Assembly: GCA_023265355.1 (NCBI GenBank)
Contig: JAHFTZ010000066.1
Coordinates: forward strand, 1 to 8,867
Direction: 5' to 3'
DNA: 8,867 nt
Source: Terriglobus sp.
Lineage (GTDB): Bacteria; Acidobacteriota; Terriglobia; Terriglobales; Acidobacteriaceae
Shown in pieces: positions 1 through 6,484 of the stretch. How positions within the stretch are numbered: the first letter of the stretch is position 1; the number at the start of each line of letters is the position of its first letter. The position numbers and the translations under genes were made by a program. The notes under the pieces were generated by a model. The model ran no database searches and was not told where the DNA came from. It was given only the letters and a program-made list of their open reading frames with translations.

Positions 1-1295
1 TCGATCTTTTTACCGAGATACTCCGGTGTGCGGCCTACCATGAGACCAGCGATGAAGACGGCCATGATGACGAAGACGAGCATGCCGTAGAGGCCCGCGC
101 CGACGCCGCCGAAGACGACCTCGCCCAGCAGGATGTTGACCAGCGGCACCATGCCGCCGAGCGGCGTGAAGCTGTCGTGCATGGCGTTGACCGCGCCGCA
201 GCTTGCGTCTGTGGTGACGGTTGCGAAGAGGGCCGAGTTGGCAATGCCGAAGCGAACTTCCTTACCCTCCATGTTGCCGCCGGACTGCGTGAGCGAGACG
301 TGTTGATCGACGCCGTGCAGCAGCGGATTCGCCTGCGACTCTGCCCAGTAGCAGGTGGCCGTTCCGGCGAACCAGAGCACCACCATGGCGGCGAGGATGG
401 CCCAACCGTGCCTCGGTGAGCCGACCATCTGGCCGAGCATCACGGTGAGGCCTGCGGGGATCAGGAAGATCGAGAGCATCTGCAGAAAGTTGGTGAGCGG
501 TGTGGGATTTTCAAAGGGGTGCGCGGAGTTCGCGTTGAAGAAGCCGCCGCCGTTGGTGCCAAGCATCTTGATGGCTTCCTGCGAGGCTACTGGTCCCTGG
601 GCAATGGTTTGCGTGGTGATCGTTGTCGTCTTACCGTCGATGCCGACGGACTTCTGTGGCTCGACGAGCTTTGCTGTGTCGAAGGCGCGGAAGTTTTGTA
701 CGACTCCCTGCGAGACCAGGGCGAGCGCGAAGACGATCGAGATGGGAAGCAGCACCCACAGTGTGCCGCGTGTGAGATCGACCCAGAAGTTGCCCAGCGT
801 CTTGGTTTCGCGGCGGGCGATGCCGCGTACGAAGGCGACGGCCAGTGCGAGGCCGACGGCGGCGGACCAGAAGTTATGCGTTGCGAGGCCGACCATCTGG
901 GTGAGATAGCTCATGGTCGACTCAGGCACGTAGGACTGCCAGTTGGTGTTCGTTGTGAAGGAGATGGCGGTGTTGAGCGCCAGCGCGGGATCTACGCCGG
1001 GCAGATGCTGCGGATTGAGCGGCAGGAGATGCTGCAGGCGCTCGACAGCGTAGGTGAGCACCAGCGTGGCCGCGCTGAATGCGAGCATGGCGATGGCGTA
1101 CTCCGTCCAGCGCATCTCTTCTTCCGGCTTTACACCGGTCAGGCGATAGAGGAGGCGTTCGCAGGGAGCGAGGAGGGGATCGAGGAACGTTCTGCGACGT
1201 TCGAAGACGCGTGTGAGATAGCTGCCCATCGGCTTTGCCAAGAGAAGAACCGCAGCGATGAAAAGAACAATTTGAAGCCAGCCGTTGAGTGACAT
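1..1295 (-). CDS. kdpA: KdpA, potassium-binding and translocating subunit of the Kdp K+-ATPase (C-terminus beyond left edge)
   Basis: KdpA is the channel-like inner-membrane subunit that selects K+ in the high-affinity KdpFABC ATPase. I translated the minus strand by hand: 431 codons are present from ATG at 1295 and the frame is still open at the window edge. Family length is roughly 560-600 aa, so about a quarter is missing. Three of the four selectivity-filter-type segments are visible: TNTNWQSY (about residues 115-122), [11 protein letters not shown] (246-256) and [16 protein letters not shown] (361-376). Further along are [15 protein letters not shown] (391-405) and [10 protein letters not shown] (421-430), both close to the E. 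coli protein. The start directly abuts the kdpF TAA stop, and a GGAGA ribosome-binding site lies inside the end of kdpF, so translation is probably coupled. kdpB and kdpC should follow to the left. The identification is very secure. Confidence 0.97.
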   Translation of the reverse strand, partial: MSLNGWLQIVLFIAAVLLLAKPMGSYLTRVFERRRTFLDPLLAPCERLLYRLTGVKPEEEMRWTEYAIAMLAFSAATLVLTYAVERLQHLLPLNPQHLPGVDPALALNTAISFTTNTNWQSYVPESTMSYLTQMVGLATHNFWSAAVGLALAVAFVRGIARRETKTLGNFWVDLTRGTLWVLLPISIVFALALVSQGVVQNFRAFDTAKLVEPQKSVGIDGKTTTITTQTIAQGPVASQEAIKMLGTNGGGFFNANSAHPFENPTPLTNFLQMLSIFLIPAGLTVMLGQMVGSPRHGWAILAAMVVLWFAGTATCYWAESQANPLLHGVDQHVSLTQSGGNMEGKEVRFGIANSALFATVTTDASCGAVNAMHDSFTPLGGMVPLVNILLGEVVFGGVGAGLYGMLVFVIMAVFIAGLMVGRTPEYLGKKI

Positions 1296-1382
1296 TTAGA
1301 ACTTCTCCGGATGAAGCATTGCGTAGACGAGATAGGCGAGAAGAGCGGCCGCGATGGCGAGGAGGAGCGTATGTTCAAACAC
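1296..1382 (-). CDS. kdpF: KdpF, small stabilising subunit of the Kdp ATPase (28 aa)
   Basis: This 28-aa single-span peptide reads (f)MFEHTLLLAIAAALLAYLVYAMLHPEKF. E. coli KdpF is 29 aa and ends YLVYALINAEAF, so the C-terminal half (YLVYAML..EKF) matches closely. KdpF is known to stabilise the KdpABC complex in the membrane. The start is a GTG at 1382, chosen because AAAGGA sits 8 bases upstream and because the length and N-terminus fit the family. The gene overlaps the end of the preceding 33-aa ORF by 8 bases, and its TAA directly abuts the kdpA ATG. Position, length and sequence agree, so I am confident despite the size. Confidence 0.93.
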   Translation of the reverse strand: MFEHTLLLAIAAALLAYLVYAMLHPEKF

Positions 1383-1476
1383 GTTTGGTTCCTTTCAGGC
1401 GATCGCATCCGTCAACGTAAAGGCCTGCGGTGGCGAAGGCCAGCAGCAGGGCGAAGATCAGCAAAACATCGGTCAT
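1375..1476 (-). CDS. 33-aa single-span membrane peptide upstream of kdpF; possible Kdp accessory peptide
   Basis: From ATG at 1476, an AAGGAG ribosome-binding site (1484-1489, 7-base spacer) drives a 33-aa ORF beginning MTDVLLIFALLLAFATAGLY and ending VDGCDRLKGTKRV. Residues 4-20 form one hydrophobic helix, followed by a short cytosolic-type tail with C-D-R-L and four basic residues. It ends inside the start of kdpF (8-base overlap), so the two are likely translationally coupled. From memory, short unnamed ORFs with a membrane helix and a Y-V-x-x-C-[DE]-R-L tail occur just before kdpF in several phyla, usually as hypothetical proteins. I cannot verify that here. A role as a second small subunit or assembly peptide of the Kdp pump is inference from position. 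An alternative is a leader peptide whose translation sets kdpF expression. Confidence 0.8.
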   Translation of the reverse strand: MTDVLLIFALLLAFATAGLYVDGCDRLKGTKRV

Positions 1477-1492
1477 CGTAGGCTCCTTTTTT

Positions 1493-1524
1493 GCCTCTCC
1501 GTGCGATGGCTTGCGCGGAGAGGC
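1493..1524 (-). promoter_or_regulatory. Perfect 9-bp inverted repeat between the barrel gene and the kdp small ORFs
   Basis: GCCTCTCCG (1493-1501) and CGGAGAGGC (1516-1524) are perfect inverted repeats around a 14-base loop that can pair a little further (TGCG/TGCG with a wobble). The hairpin occupies most of the 59-base gap between the end of the barrel gene and the 33-aa ORF. On the minus-strand transcript it is followed by an A-run that leads into the ribosome-binding site, not a U-run. It is therefore not a canonical intrinsic terminator. An RNA-stability or processing element that separates barrel and ATPase expression fits better. The function is inferred. Confidence 0.55.
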
Positions 1525-1535
1525 GGGGCTATTTG

Positions 1536-3101
1536 TTAGAACTTCACGAGAATTGCGGCGGTGGCGCGATTCTCGCTATTGCGTAGATCGGGCGACCATC
1601 CAGGGACAGCGGAACCCGGCGCGCCGGTATTGCCTCCGGGAGGTGTTACGCCCCCGGGACCGCTGAAGTACGGCACGTTGGCAGCACGGTGATTGAACTC
1701 AAGACGCCAGGTGATGTACTGGCTTGGCATCCAGTCCGCCGTGGCAGAAGCGTCCCACGCTTTGTAGGGATCGCCGGGGTTCTGTGTGAAGTACGGCGTG
1801 CCCGAAGCAGCGGTGGCTCCGTTGATGGGTGGCAGAAGCACGAGATAGCGGCCGGGGTTGTTGATCTTTCCGCCGCCCAGCGTGAGGGCGTAGCGATCAT
1901 GATCGAACCAGAGGCGGTTGTAGGCCATAAAGCCGACGAAGCTCTGCTTGGGTCCGTTCTTGCCGTTGCCGAAGCAGCTCACGCCGCTACCGCTTTCGCA
2001 GCCGAGGTCGCCGGTGAGACTCATCGCGGCCTTGCTTACGAAGGAGTAGGGACGGTCGAGGTACTTGTACTGGATACTGTCGTCGGTGTGGAAGCGCGTG
2101 CGGCTTCCCTGGCCCAGCGTGTCACGCCCTACAGCGTACTGATTGGCAACGAACGACCAGCTTCCGTTGGGGCGATAGAGGATCTGTCCACCGATGCCGG
2201 GGCGGCTGTTGAAGCGGCCATAGGACTGCCAGCCGTTCACGAACCAGGGTTCGATCTTCAGCTTCTTCGTTGGGAAGAACTGCACACGAACCCCGTTGAA
2301 AAACCACGGTGTATTCGAAGAGACATACGAAGGCTGATACGCCCAGTTATCGAACTGGTAGTAGGAGAAGAGGCCGATGTAGGACATGAAGATGCCTGCG
2401 TCGACATTGATGCCGTGCATCTTGTTGAAGTGATAGCCGCCGTAGGCTTCTGAGAGATAACGATAGGCGTCGGCGAGGTTCCACTGGCCGCGCGCGGTGC
2501 TGGCATCGTTGCGCGGCGTGGTCTGCGAGTAGAGACCGAACTGGGTCATCACGCGTGCGCGCACGTTGTCGTAGTGGAAGTCTCCGCCTACGCCCAGCTG
2601 CGTGACCTGCACTTCGTTCGCACGAAAGACCTCGCTGGAACCGACGATGGTGTCGTCCTGCGGATGGTGGAAGTCATAGGTGTAGTTGATGTCCGCGCGG
2701 ATCTCGGGTGTGAAGAATGCAGAGTCGAAGGCCGGTTTGATGGTGCGTGGGTTGCCGGTGAGCCAGGTGAAGTCCGCGAAGGTAAAGGGATCGTTCGAGG
2801 CTGCTGGAGTGGCAGCCACGGTGGCAGCAGGCGGCACGTTGCCGTGCGTTTCCGCGGACGTGCTGGTGGAGGGTGCTGCGGGAGCAGCAGTCGCAGGAGG
2901 TGCTACCGCAGGTGTAGCTGCGGCTGCAGCCTGGCGTGCTTCAATGGCACGGAGCTGCTCCGAGAGCTGCTGGATCTGCTCACGAATGGCTTGAATTTCG
3001 TCCGCGCTGGGAGCCGCAGGTTGTTGAGCAGCGGCGCCGAGGGGGAGGACAATCAAGGCGAGAAGAGAGATGAGAAACCGAGGTACGCGTGTAGCGTTCA
3101 T
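1536..3101 (-). CDS. Outer-membrane beta-barrel protein, putative OmpL-like porin (bbp2 type), within the kdp locus
   Basis: This 521-aa protein has a Sec signal peptide at about residues 1-25: basic MNATRVPR, a Leu/Ile-rich core, then a GAAA-Q cleavage context. A short coiled-coil heptad stretch follows at about 33-57 (DEIQAIREQIQQLSEQL...), then an Ala/Pro/Thr-rich linker (58-103) and a long barrel-forming region. The barrel is rich in aromatic residues and Gly/Asn turns and ends ILVKF with the terminal Phe typical of outer-membrane proteins. N-terminal coiled coil plus barrel resembles the putative beta-barrel porin-2 (OmpL-like) family, judged by memory of family features. It lies 58 bases after kdpE and 59 bases before the kdp small ORFs, all on one strand. 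A role in letting K+ cross the outer membrane is inference from that context. The ATG at 3101 has no clear Shine-Dalgarno sequence, but the signal peptide supports the start. Confidence 0.8.
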   Translation of the reverse strand: MNATRVPRFLISLLALIVLPLGAAAQQPAAPSADEIQAIREQIQQLSEQLRAIEARQAAAAATPAVAPPATAAPAAPSTSTSAETHGNVPPAATVAATPAASNDPFTFADFTWLTGNPRTIKPAFDSAFFTPEIRADINYTYDFHHPQDDTIVGSSEVFRANEVQVTQLGVGGDFHYDNVRARVMTQFGLYSQTTPRNDASTARGQWNLADAYRYLSEAYGGYHFNKMHGINVDAGIFMSYIGLFSYYQFDNWAYQPSYVSSNTPWFFNGVRVQFFPTKKLKIEPWFVNGWQSYGRFNSRPGIGGQILYRPNGSWSFVANQYAVGRDTLGQGSRTRFHTDDSIQYKYLDRPYSFVSKAAMSLTGDLGCESGSGVSCFGNGKNGPKQSFVGFMAYNRLWFDHDRYALTLGGGKINNPGRYLVLLPPINGATAASGTPYFTQNPGDPYKAWDASATADWMPSQYITWRLEFNHRAANVPYFSGPGGVTPPGGNTGAPGSAVPGWSPDLRNSENRATAAILVKF

Positions 3102-3147
3102 GTTTTGACCCGAAGATCAGTACATCGCCCGCGTCGGTAGGAAGTCC

Positions 3148-3174
3148 GTAAAGAAGATGTTAAGAAGTTGTAAG
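3148..3174 (-). promoter_or_regulatory. 11-bp-period direct repeat, candidate OmpR-family (KdpE) binding site
   Basis: On the plus strand GTAAAGAAG (3148-3156) and GTTAAGAAG (3159-3167) match at 8 of 9 positions with an 11-base period. A third, shorter GTAAG follows in phase at 3170-3174. OmpR/PhoB-family regulators such as KdpE bind direct repeats spaced about one helical turn. The repeat straddles the kdpE stop codon and lies about 45-75 bases upstream of the barrel gene start, a reasonable place for an activator. No clear -10 box was found downstream, so this is only a candidate. Confidence 0.3.
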
Positions 3175-3864
3175 TTCGTCTGTGCCCGAGGGCTGAAAGC
3201 GATAGCCGACCCAGGGTTCGCTCACAATGTAGCGGGCAGCGTCCGTGCGCTCGATCTTCTTGCGCAGTTGCGCGATTAATACGCGCAGATACTCCGGCTG
3301 GTCTTCTCCGGCAGGTCCCCATACGCCCCGTAGAAGTACCTTGTGCGTGAGGACGCGCAGCGGATTGCGCGCGAAGAGAAGCAGCAGGTCGAACTCCTTC
3401 GGTGTGAGGTGCAGGGGTTCTCCGGCTACGACCACGGTGTGCGCGTCGACATCGATGACAAAGTCGCCGACCTCGACGTGAAGCTCTCCCGGCTCAGAGG
3501 CCTGCACGCGCCGCAGTTGAACGCGAATCCGCGCGAGCAGTTCGGGCATGCTGAAGGGTTTGGTCAGATAGTCGTCCGCGCCCTCGTCGAGCGCGGTGAT
3601 CTTCATCGCATCGGTGTCGCGCACGCTGAGAACGATGATGGGTGTTGTGGCGATGCGGCGAACGGCCTGCGTCAGTTCAAGGCCGTTCATCTCCGGCATG
3701 GCGAGGTCGGTGACGATGAGATCGGGTTGATCGGCCTTGAAGCGCTCGAAGCCCTCCAGGCCATCGGAGGCGATGGAGACATCGTAGCCACTGCTCTGCA
3801 AGGAGGTGCGGAGCATGCGCGTGATCTGCCGCTCGTCGTCTACGATCAAGATTCGTTTGGCCAT
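3160..3864 (-). CDS. kdpE: KdpE, OmpR-family response regulator of the kdp genes
   Basis: This 234-aa protein has an N-terminal receiver domain (about 1-118) and a C-terminal winged-helix DNA-binding domain (about 130-226). Receiver landmarks are the acidic pair D9-D10, phospho-acceptor D53 (in VTDLAMPEMNG), switch residue S80 and K102 in TKPFS. The effector domain shows LTPKEFDLLLLFARNP and a recognition-helix segment (LRVLIAQLRKKIE), then GYRF at its end, all as in KdpE. The length equals that of E. coli KdpE (225 aa) plus a short tail. The start ATG overlaps the stop of the KdpD-N gene as TAATG, with GGGAG 10 bases upstream, so it is translationally coupled to it. It would be phosphorylated by the sensor kinase at 5027-6472 and act on kdp promoters. 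The identification is secure; targets are inferred. Confidence 0.95.
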   Translation of the reverse strand: MAKRILIVDDERQITRMLRTSLQSSGYDVSIASDGLEGFERFKADQPDLIVTDLAMPEMNGLELTQAVRRIATTPIIVLSVRDTDAMKITALDEGADDYLTKPFSMPELLARIRVQLRRVQASEPGELHVEVGDFVIDVDAHTVVVAGEPLHLTPKEFDLLLLFARNPLRVLTHKVLLRGVWGPAGEDQPEYLRVLIAQLRKKIERTDAARYIVSEPWVGYRFQPSGTDELTTS

Positions 3865-5012
3865 TATCTGCGCGCTCCCGCCTGTGTGTCCTGCGTGATG
3901 ATGTGAAGGTCTACGTGCGGAGCTTCGGACATGAACTTCTGAATCGCCAGATAGTACAGGTACTTCTTCAAACCATGGAGAGCCGAACGGCCAAAGATCG
4001 CCTGCGTGATGCGATGTTCGGTGACGTACGCCGCTGTGGCGGAGGCAACGCTCTTTCCGGTGAGGTGGACGATGTTTGCTCCGAGGTTCATAGCGAATTG
4101 TAGATGCGCGTCCAGGGTCTTCCGGCGCTCGGGCTCGTTGTCGCGGTCATTGGTGAGATGCAGAACGTAGAGCTCGCCATTCAGGCCTTCGGCTAGACGC
4201 GCACCGCGTGCGATCAGGTCGCGCGCCTCGGGGTTCGCGCTGATGCACACGGCTACGCGCTCGATCACAGACCACTGCGCGCCCAGCCGCTTGCGCTTCA
4301 CGTAGTCGTTCAGCGTGCGGTCGACGGCGCGCGTCACGCGTTGTAGCGCCATCTCGCGCAGGGCGATCAGATTGCCCCGGCGAAAGAAGTTGGAGAGGGC
4401 ACGCTCGACGCGTTCCATGGGATAGATATCGCCGCGTCGCATGCGTGTGGCCAGAGCTTCGGGCGTGACGTCGTTGATGATGATTTCGTCGGCGCGGTCG
4501 AGCACCCAGTCCGGAACGGTTTCGCGCACGGTGATGCCCGTGAGCGCCTGTACGCGGGGTGTGAGGCTCTCGACGTGCTGGATATTCACTGTGCTGAGCA
4601 CGTCGATGTTGTTTTCCAGCAGAAGCAGAACATCTTCGTAACGCTTAGCGAAGCGGCTGCCCACCACGTTGGTGTGCGCGAGTTCGTCGACCAGAACGAC
4701 CTGCGGAGCGCGGGCCAGAATGGCATCCACATCCATCTCGTCAAAGAGGGTGCCTTTGTAGTCGATCTCGCGCCGTGGCACCTGCTCCAGCTTCGCGGCT
4801 TGCTCCGCAGTACCGCTGCGGCCGTGGGTCTCCACGATCCCGACGACGACGTCTTCTCCGCGGCTCAGTCGACGGTTCCCCTCACTTAACATGCTGAAGG
4901 TTTTGCCTACGCCCGGAGCGTATCCGAGGAAGATTTTGAAGCGTCCCCGTTTCTTTTCCGTCTCTGTGGCAGCGAGCCAGTCTTCCGCAGATTTTCTCTT
5001 TTCGTCCGACAC
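3864..5012 (-). CDS. kdpD: Stand-alone KdpD N-terminal module (KdpD ATP-binding + Usp domains, no kinase)
   Basis: This 382-aa soluble protein matches only the N-terminal cytoplasmic half of E. coli KdpD (894 aa). The KdpD domain (about 23-230) carries a Walker A loop, G30-YAPGVGK37-T38, then VVVGIVETHGR (55-65) and a Walker B-like VVLVDE-LAHTN (105-115). A Usp domain follows (about 251-375, VAVCISANPEARDL onward). There are no transmembrane helices, histidine box or HATPase; the frame ends cleanly in TAA, so this is a complete split gene and not a frameshift. In E. coli this half tunes kinase/phosphatase balance. Short KdpDs of this size are known from some cyanobacteria and Deinococcus. The GTG start (5012) is the only usable one: GGGAG lies 9 bases upstream, the frame has no other start before a stop at 5052-5054, and the next Met lies beyond the Walker A loop. 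The partner kinase is the divergent gene at 5027. Confidence 0.92.
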   Translation of the reverse strand: MSDEKRKSAEDWLAATETEKKRGRFKIFLGYAPGVGKTFSMLSEGNRRLSRGEDVVVGIVETHGRSGTAEQAAKLEQVPRREIDYKGTLFDEMDVDAILARAPQVVLVDELAHTNVVGSRFAKRYEDVLLLLENNIDVLSTVNIQHVESLTPRVQALTGITVRETVPDWVLDRADEIIINDVTPEALATRMRRGDIYPMERVERALSNFFRRGNLIALREMALQRVTRAVDRTLNDYVKRKRLGAQWSVIERVAVCISANPEARDLIARGARLAEGLNGELYVLHLTNDRDNEPERRKTLDAHLQFAMNLGANIVHLTGKSVASATAAYVTEHRITQAIFGRSALHGLKKYLYYLAIQKFMSEAPHVDLHIITQDTQAGARR

Positions 5013-5026
5013 CGTAAGATACTCCC
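5013..5026. promoter_or_regulatory. 14-base gap between divergent kdpD half-genes
   Basis: Only 14 bases separate the GTG of the minus-strand KdpD-N gene from the ATG of the plus-strand kinase. The gap contains GGGAG on the minus strand (5022-5026), which is the ribosome-binding site for KdpD-N, and an in-frame TAA on the plus strand (5015-5017) that prevents the kinase from starting further upstream. No Shine-Dalgarno sequence is visible for the kinase. There is no room for promoters here, so each gene's promoter must lie inside the other's coding sequence. Confidence 0.8.
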
Positions 5027-6472
5027 ATGAACTCGCAGCGCGCCGTTGCGATCACTCGCTGGACGATCACATCACTGGCTCTGGCCGGAATTGTACTCGT
5101 CTATAGCCGGTGGCTCCACGTCAATCCGACCACAGTTGCGCTCACGCTGGTGCTTTTTATCCTGGCGCTGGCCGCGAAGTTTAGTTTGCGCTACGCCGTG
5201 GGCGCATCCATCGTTGCGGCGGGATGCTTCAACTTTTTCTTCCTTCCGCCGGTGGATACTTTCACGGTCTCCGATCCGCAGAACTGGCTTGCCCTGGGAA
5301 CCTTTCTCGCCACTGGTGTGATTGGAAGCCGGTTGTCACAACGCGCTCGCGATGAAGCGGAAGACGCGCGTGCGCGCCAGCGCGAGATTGAGATTCTCCT
5401 CACGCTCAGCCGCGAGCTGCTTCAGTCAGAGAACGTGGCGGCGCTTGTGAATACTTTGCCTGCGGTGATCGCGGGTGTCTCTTCTGCGGAGTCCGTCGCC
5501 CTTTTTCTTCTGCAGGGAGATAGGCTTTACCAGTCAGGCCAGCGCCCCACGGCAACGATTGATGCCGTGCATCTGCGCCAGATCGCCCTGACGCTCAGCG
5601 GCCCGGAGAAGATTTCGGGCGATGAGATCCGTATCCCTCTGCGCAGTGGCGTGCGTCCGCGCGGCCTGCTGATGCTGCGTGGCGTGGCGCTTTCGGAGGA
5701 GAGTTTTCAGGCCATGGGCGGCCTCGTCTCCATCGCTCTCGACCGTGTGGAAGCTCTGGAGAACGTTGCCAAAAACGAGGCGGCCAAGGAGAGCGAACGG
5801 TTGCGCACGCTGCTGCTGGATTCCATCACGCACGAGCTGCGGACGCCCCTCACTTCGATCAAGGGCGCCGCGACGACGCTACTCTCCAATGACAACCTGA
5901 GCGAGGCCGACCGCCTTGAGCTGCTGACGATTGTGGATGAGGAGAGCGATCGCCTGAACAGGCTCGTCTCGCAGGCCGTCGAGATGGCGCAGCTGGAGGC
6001 GAACGAGGTTCATATGACCTTCGCCCCTGTAAGCATGGAGGTCGCCATCGCCCATGCACGTGAGACGTGCGCCCACGTTGAACAGACGCACCCGCTGCAG
6101 GTTTCGTTGCCGCCGCTGCCTCTGGTGATGGCGGACCTTGAAGTGATCGTCAAGGTGCTCTGCAACCTGCTGGAAAACGCAGCCAAGTATTCGGCGGAGG
6201 GCTCGCCGATCTTCCTCTCCGCCGCACGGGAGGGGGATGAGGTGCTCACCAGCGTTGCGGATCGTGGCATCGGCATACCGTCTGACGAGCAACCACTGAT
6301 CTTCGACCGCCTCTACCGCGCGCGTTCCCAGGCCGGGACTGTTCCGGGGACGGGAATGGGACTCGCGATCAGCCGCGCCATCGTAGAAGCCCACGGTGGC
6401 AGAATCACCGTCACTAGCCAGCCGGGACACGGCTCGGTCTTTACTTTTTCGCTGCCTGTTGCGGAGAGCTAG
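5027..6472 (+). CDS. KdpD C-terminal half: membrane sensor histidine kinase (DUF4118-GAF-HisKA-HATPase)
   Basis: This 481-aa inner-membrane kinase corresponds to the C-terminal half of KdpD. Four hydrophobic helices at about 13-29, 37-50, 54-72 and 86-100 form the KdpD-type DUF4118 domain, including FNFFFLPPVDTFTVSDPQNW, which aligns with the E. coli segment FDLFFIAPRGTLAVSDVQ. A charged linker helix (about 103-133) and a GAF-like region (135-245) follow. The catalytic core has the H box with H269 in SITHELRTPLTS, the N box NLLENAAKYS (380-389), the G1 box ADRGIGIP with D412, and the G2 box GTGMGLAISRAI. Length adds up: 382 + 481 = 863 aa, against 894 aa for E. coli KdpD. It probably autophosphorylates on H269 and passes phosphate to KdpE. 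The ATG at 5027 is the first possible start because TAA lies in frame at 5015. It ends 12 bases from the convergent dehydratase gene. Confidence 0.92.
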   Translation: MNSQRAVAITRWTITSLALAGIVLVYSRWLHVNPTTVALTLVLFILALAAKFSLRYAVGASIVAAGCFNFFFLPPVDTFTVSDPQNWLALGTFLATGVIGSRLSQRARDEAEDARARQREIEILLTLSRELLQSENVAALVNTLPAVIAGVSSAESVALFLLQGDRLYQSGQRPTATIDAVHLRQIALTLSGPEKISGDEIRIPLRSGVRPRGLLMLRGVALSEESFQAMGGLVSIALDRVEALENVAKNEAAKESERLRTLLLDSITHELRTPLTSIKGAATTLLSNDNLSEADRLELLTIVDEESDRLNRLVSQAVEMAQLEANEVHMTFAPVSMEVAIAHARETCAHVEQTHPLQVSLPPLPLVMADLEVIVKVLCNLLENAAKYSAEGSPIFLSAAREGDEVLTSVADRGIGIPSDEQPLIFDRLYRARSQAGTVPGTGMGLAISRAIVEAHGGRITVTSQPGHGSVFTFSLPVAES

Positions 6473-6484
6473 GTACAGGCCTTC

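Noticed and set aside
519..1292. Plus-strand open frame of 257 codons opposite kdpA
   Set aside because: It is antisense to unmistakable KdpA coding sequence, has no family motifs and no ribosome-binding site; high GC content leaves long shadow frames open.
1493..1524. The hairpin as an intrinsic terminator of the barrel transcript
   Set aside because: On the minus strand the stem is followed by A residues and not a U-run. On the plus strand no gene ends before it and the T-run precedes the stem.
1689..2453. Plus-strand open frame of 254 codons opposite the barrel gene
   Set aside because: It is the antisense shadow of a signal-peptide-bearing barrel protein. Its translation is rich in Val/Glu/Ala without domain features.
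3343..3906. Plus-strand open frame of 187 codons opposite kdpE
   Set aside because: The opposite strand encodes KdpE with all receiver and winged-helix landmarks, so this frame is a shadow.
3864..5012. KdpD N-terminal gene as a truncated pseudogene
   Set aside because: The frame is intact with Walker A and B motifs, has its own ribosome-binding site, is coupled to kdpE by TAATG, and the kinase half exists next door as an intact gene.
5879..6430. Minus-strand open frame of 183 codons opposite the kinase
   Set aside because: It is antisense to the HisKA/HATPase region with intact H, N and G boxes; no ribosome-binding site or motif supports it.
6473..6484. Bidirectional terminator between the convergent kinase and gmd genes
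   Set aside because: The 12-base gap and its flanks show no stable inverted repeat with T-runs; only a weak 4-base AGGC/GCCT pairing is possible.
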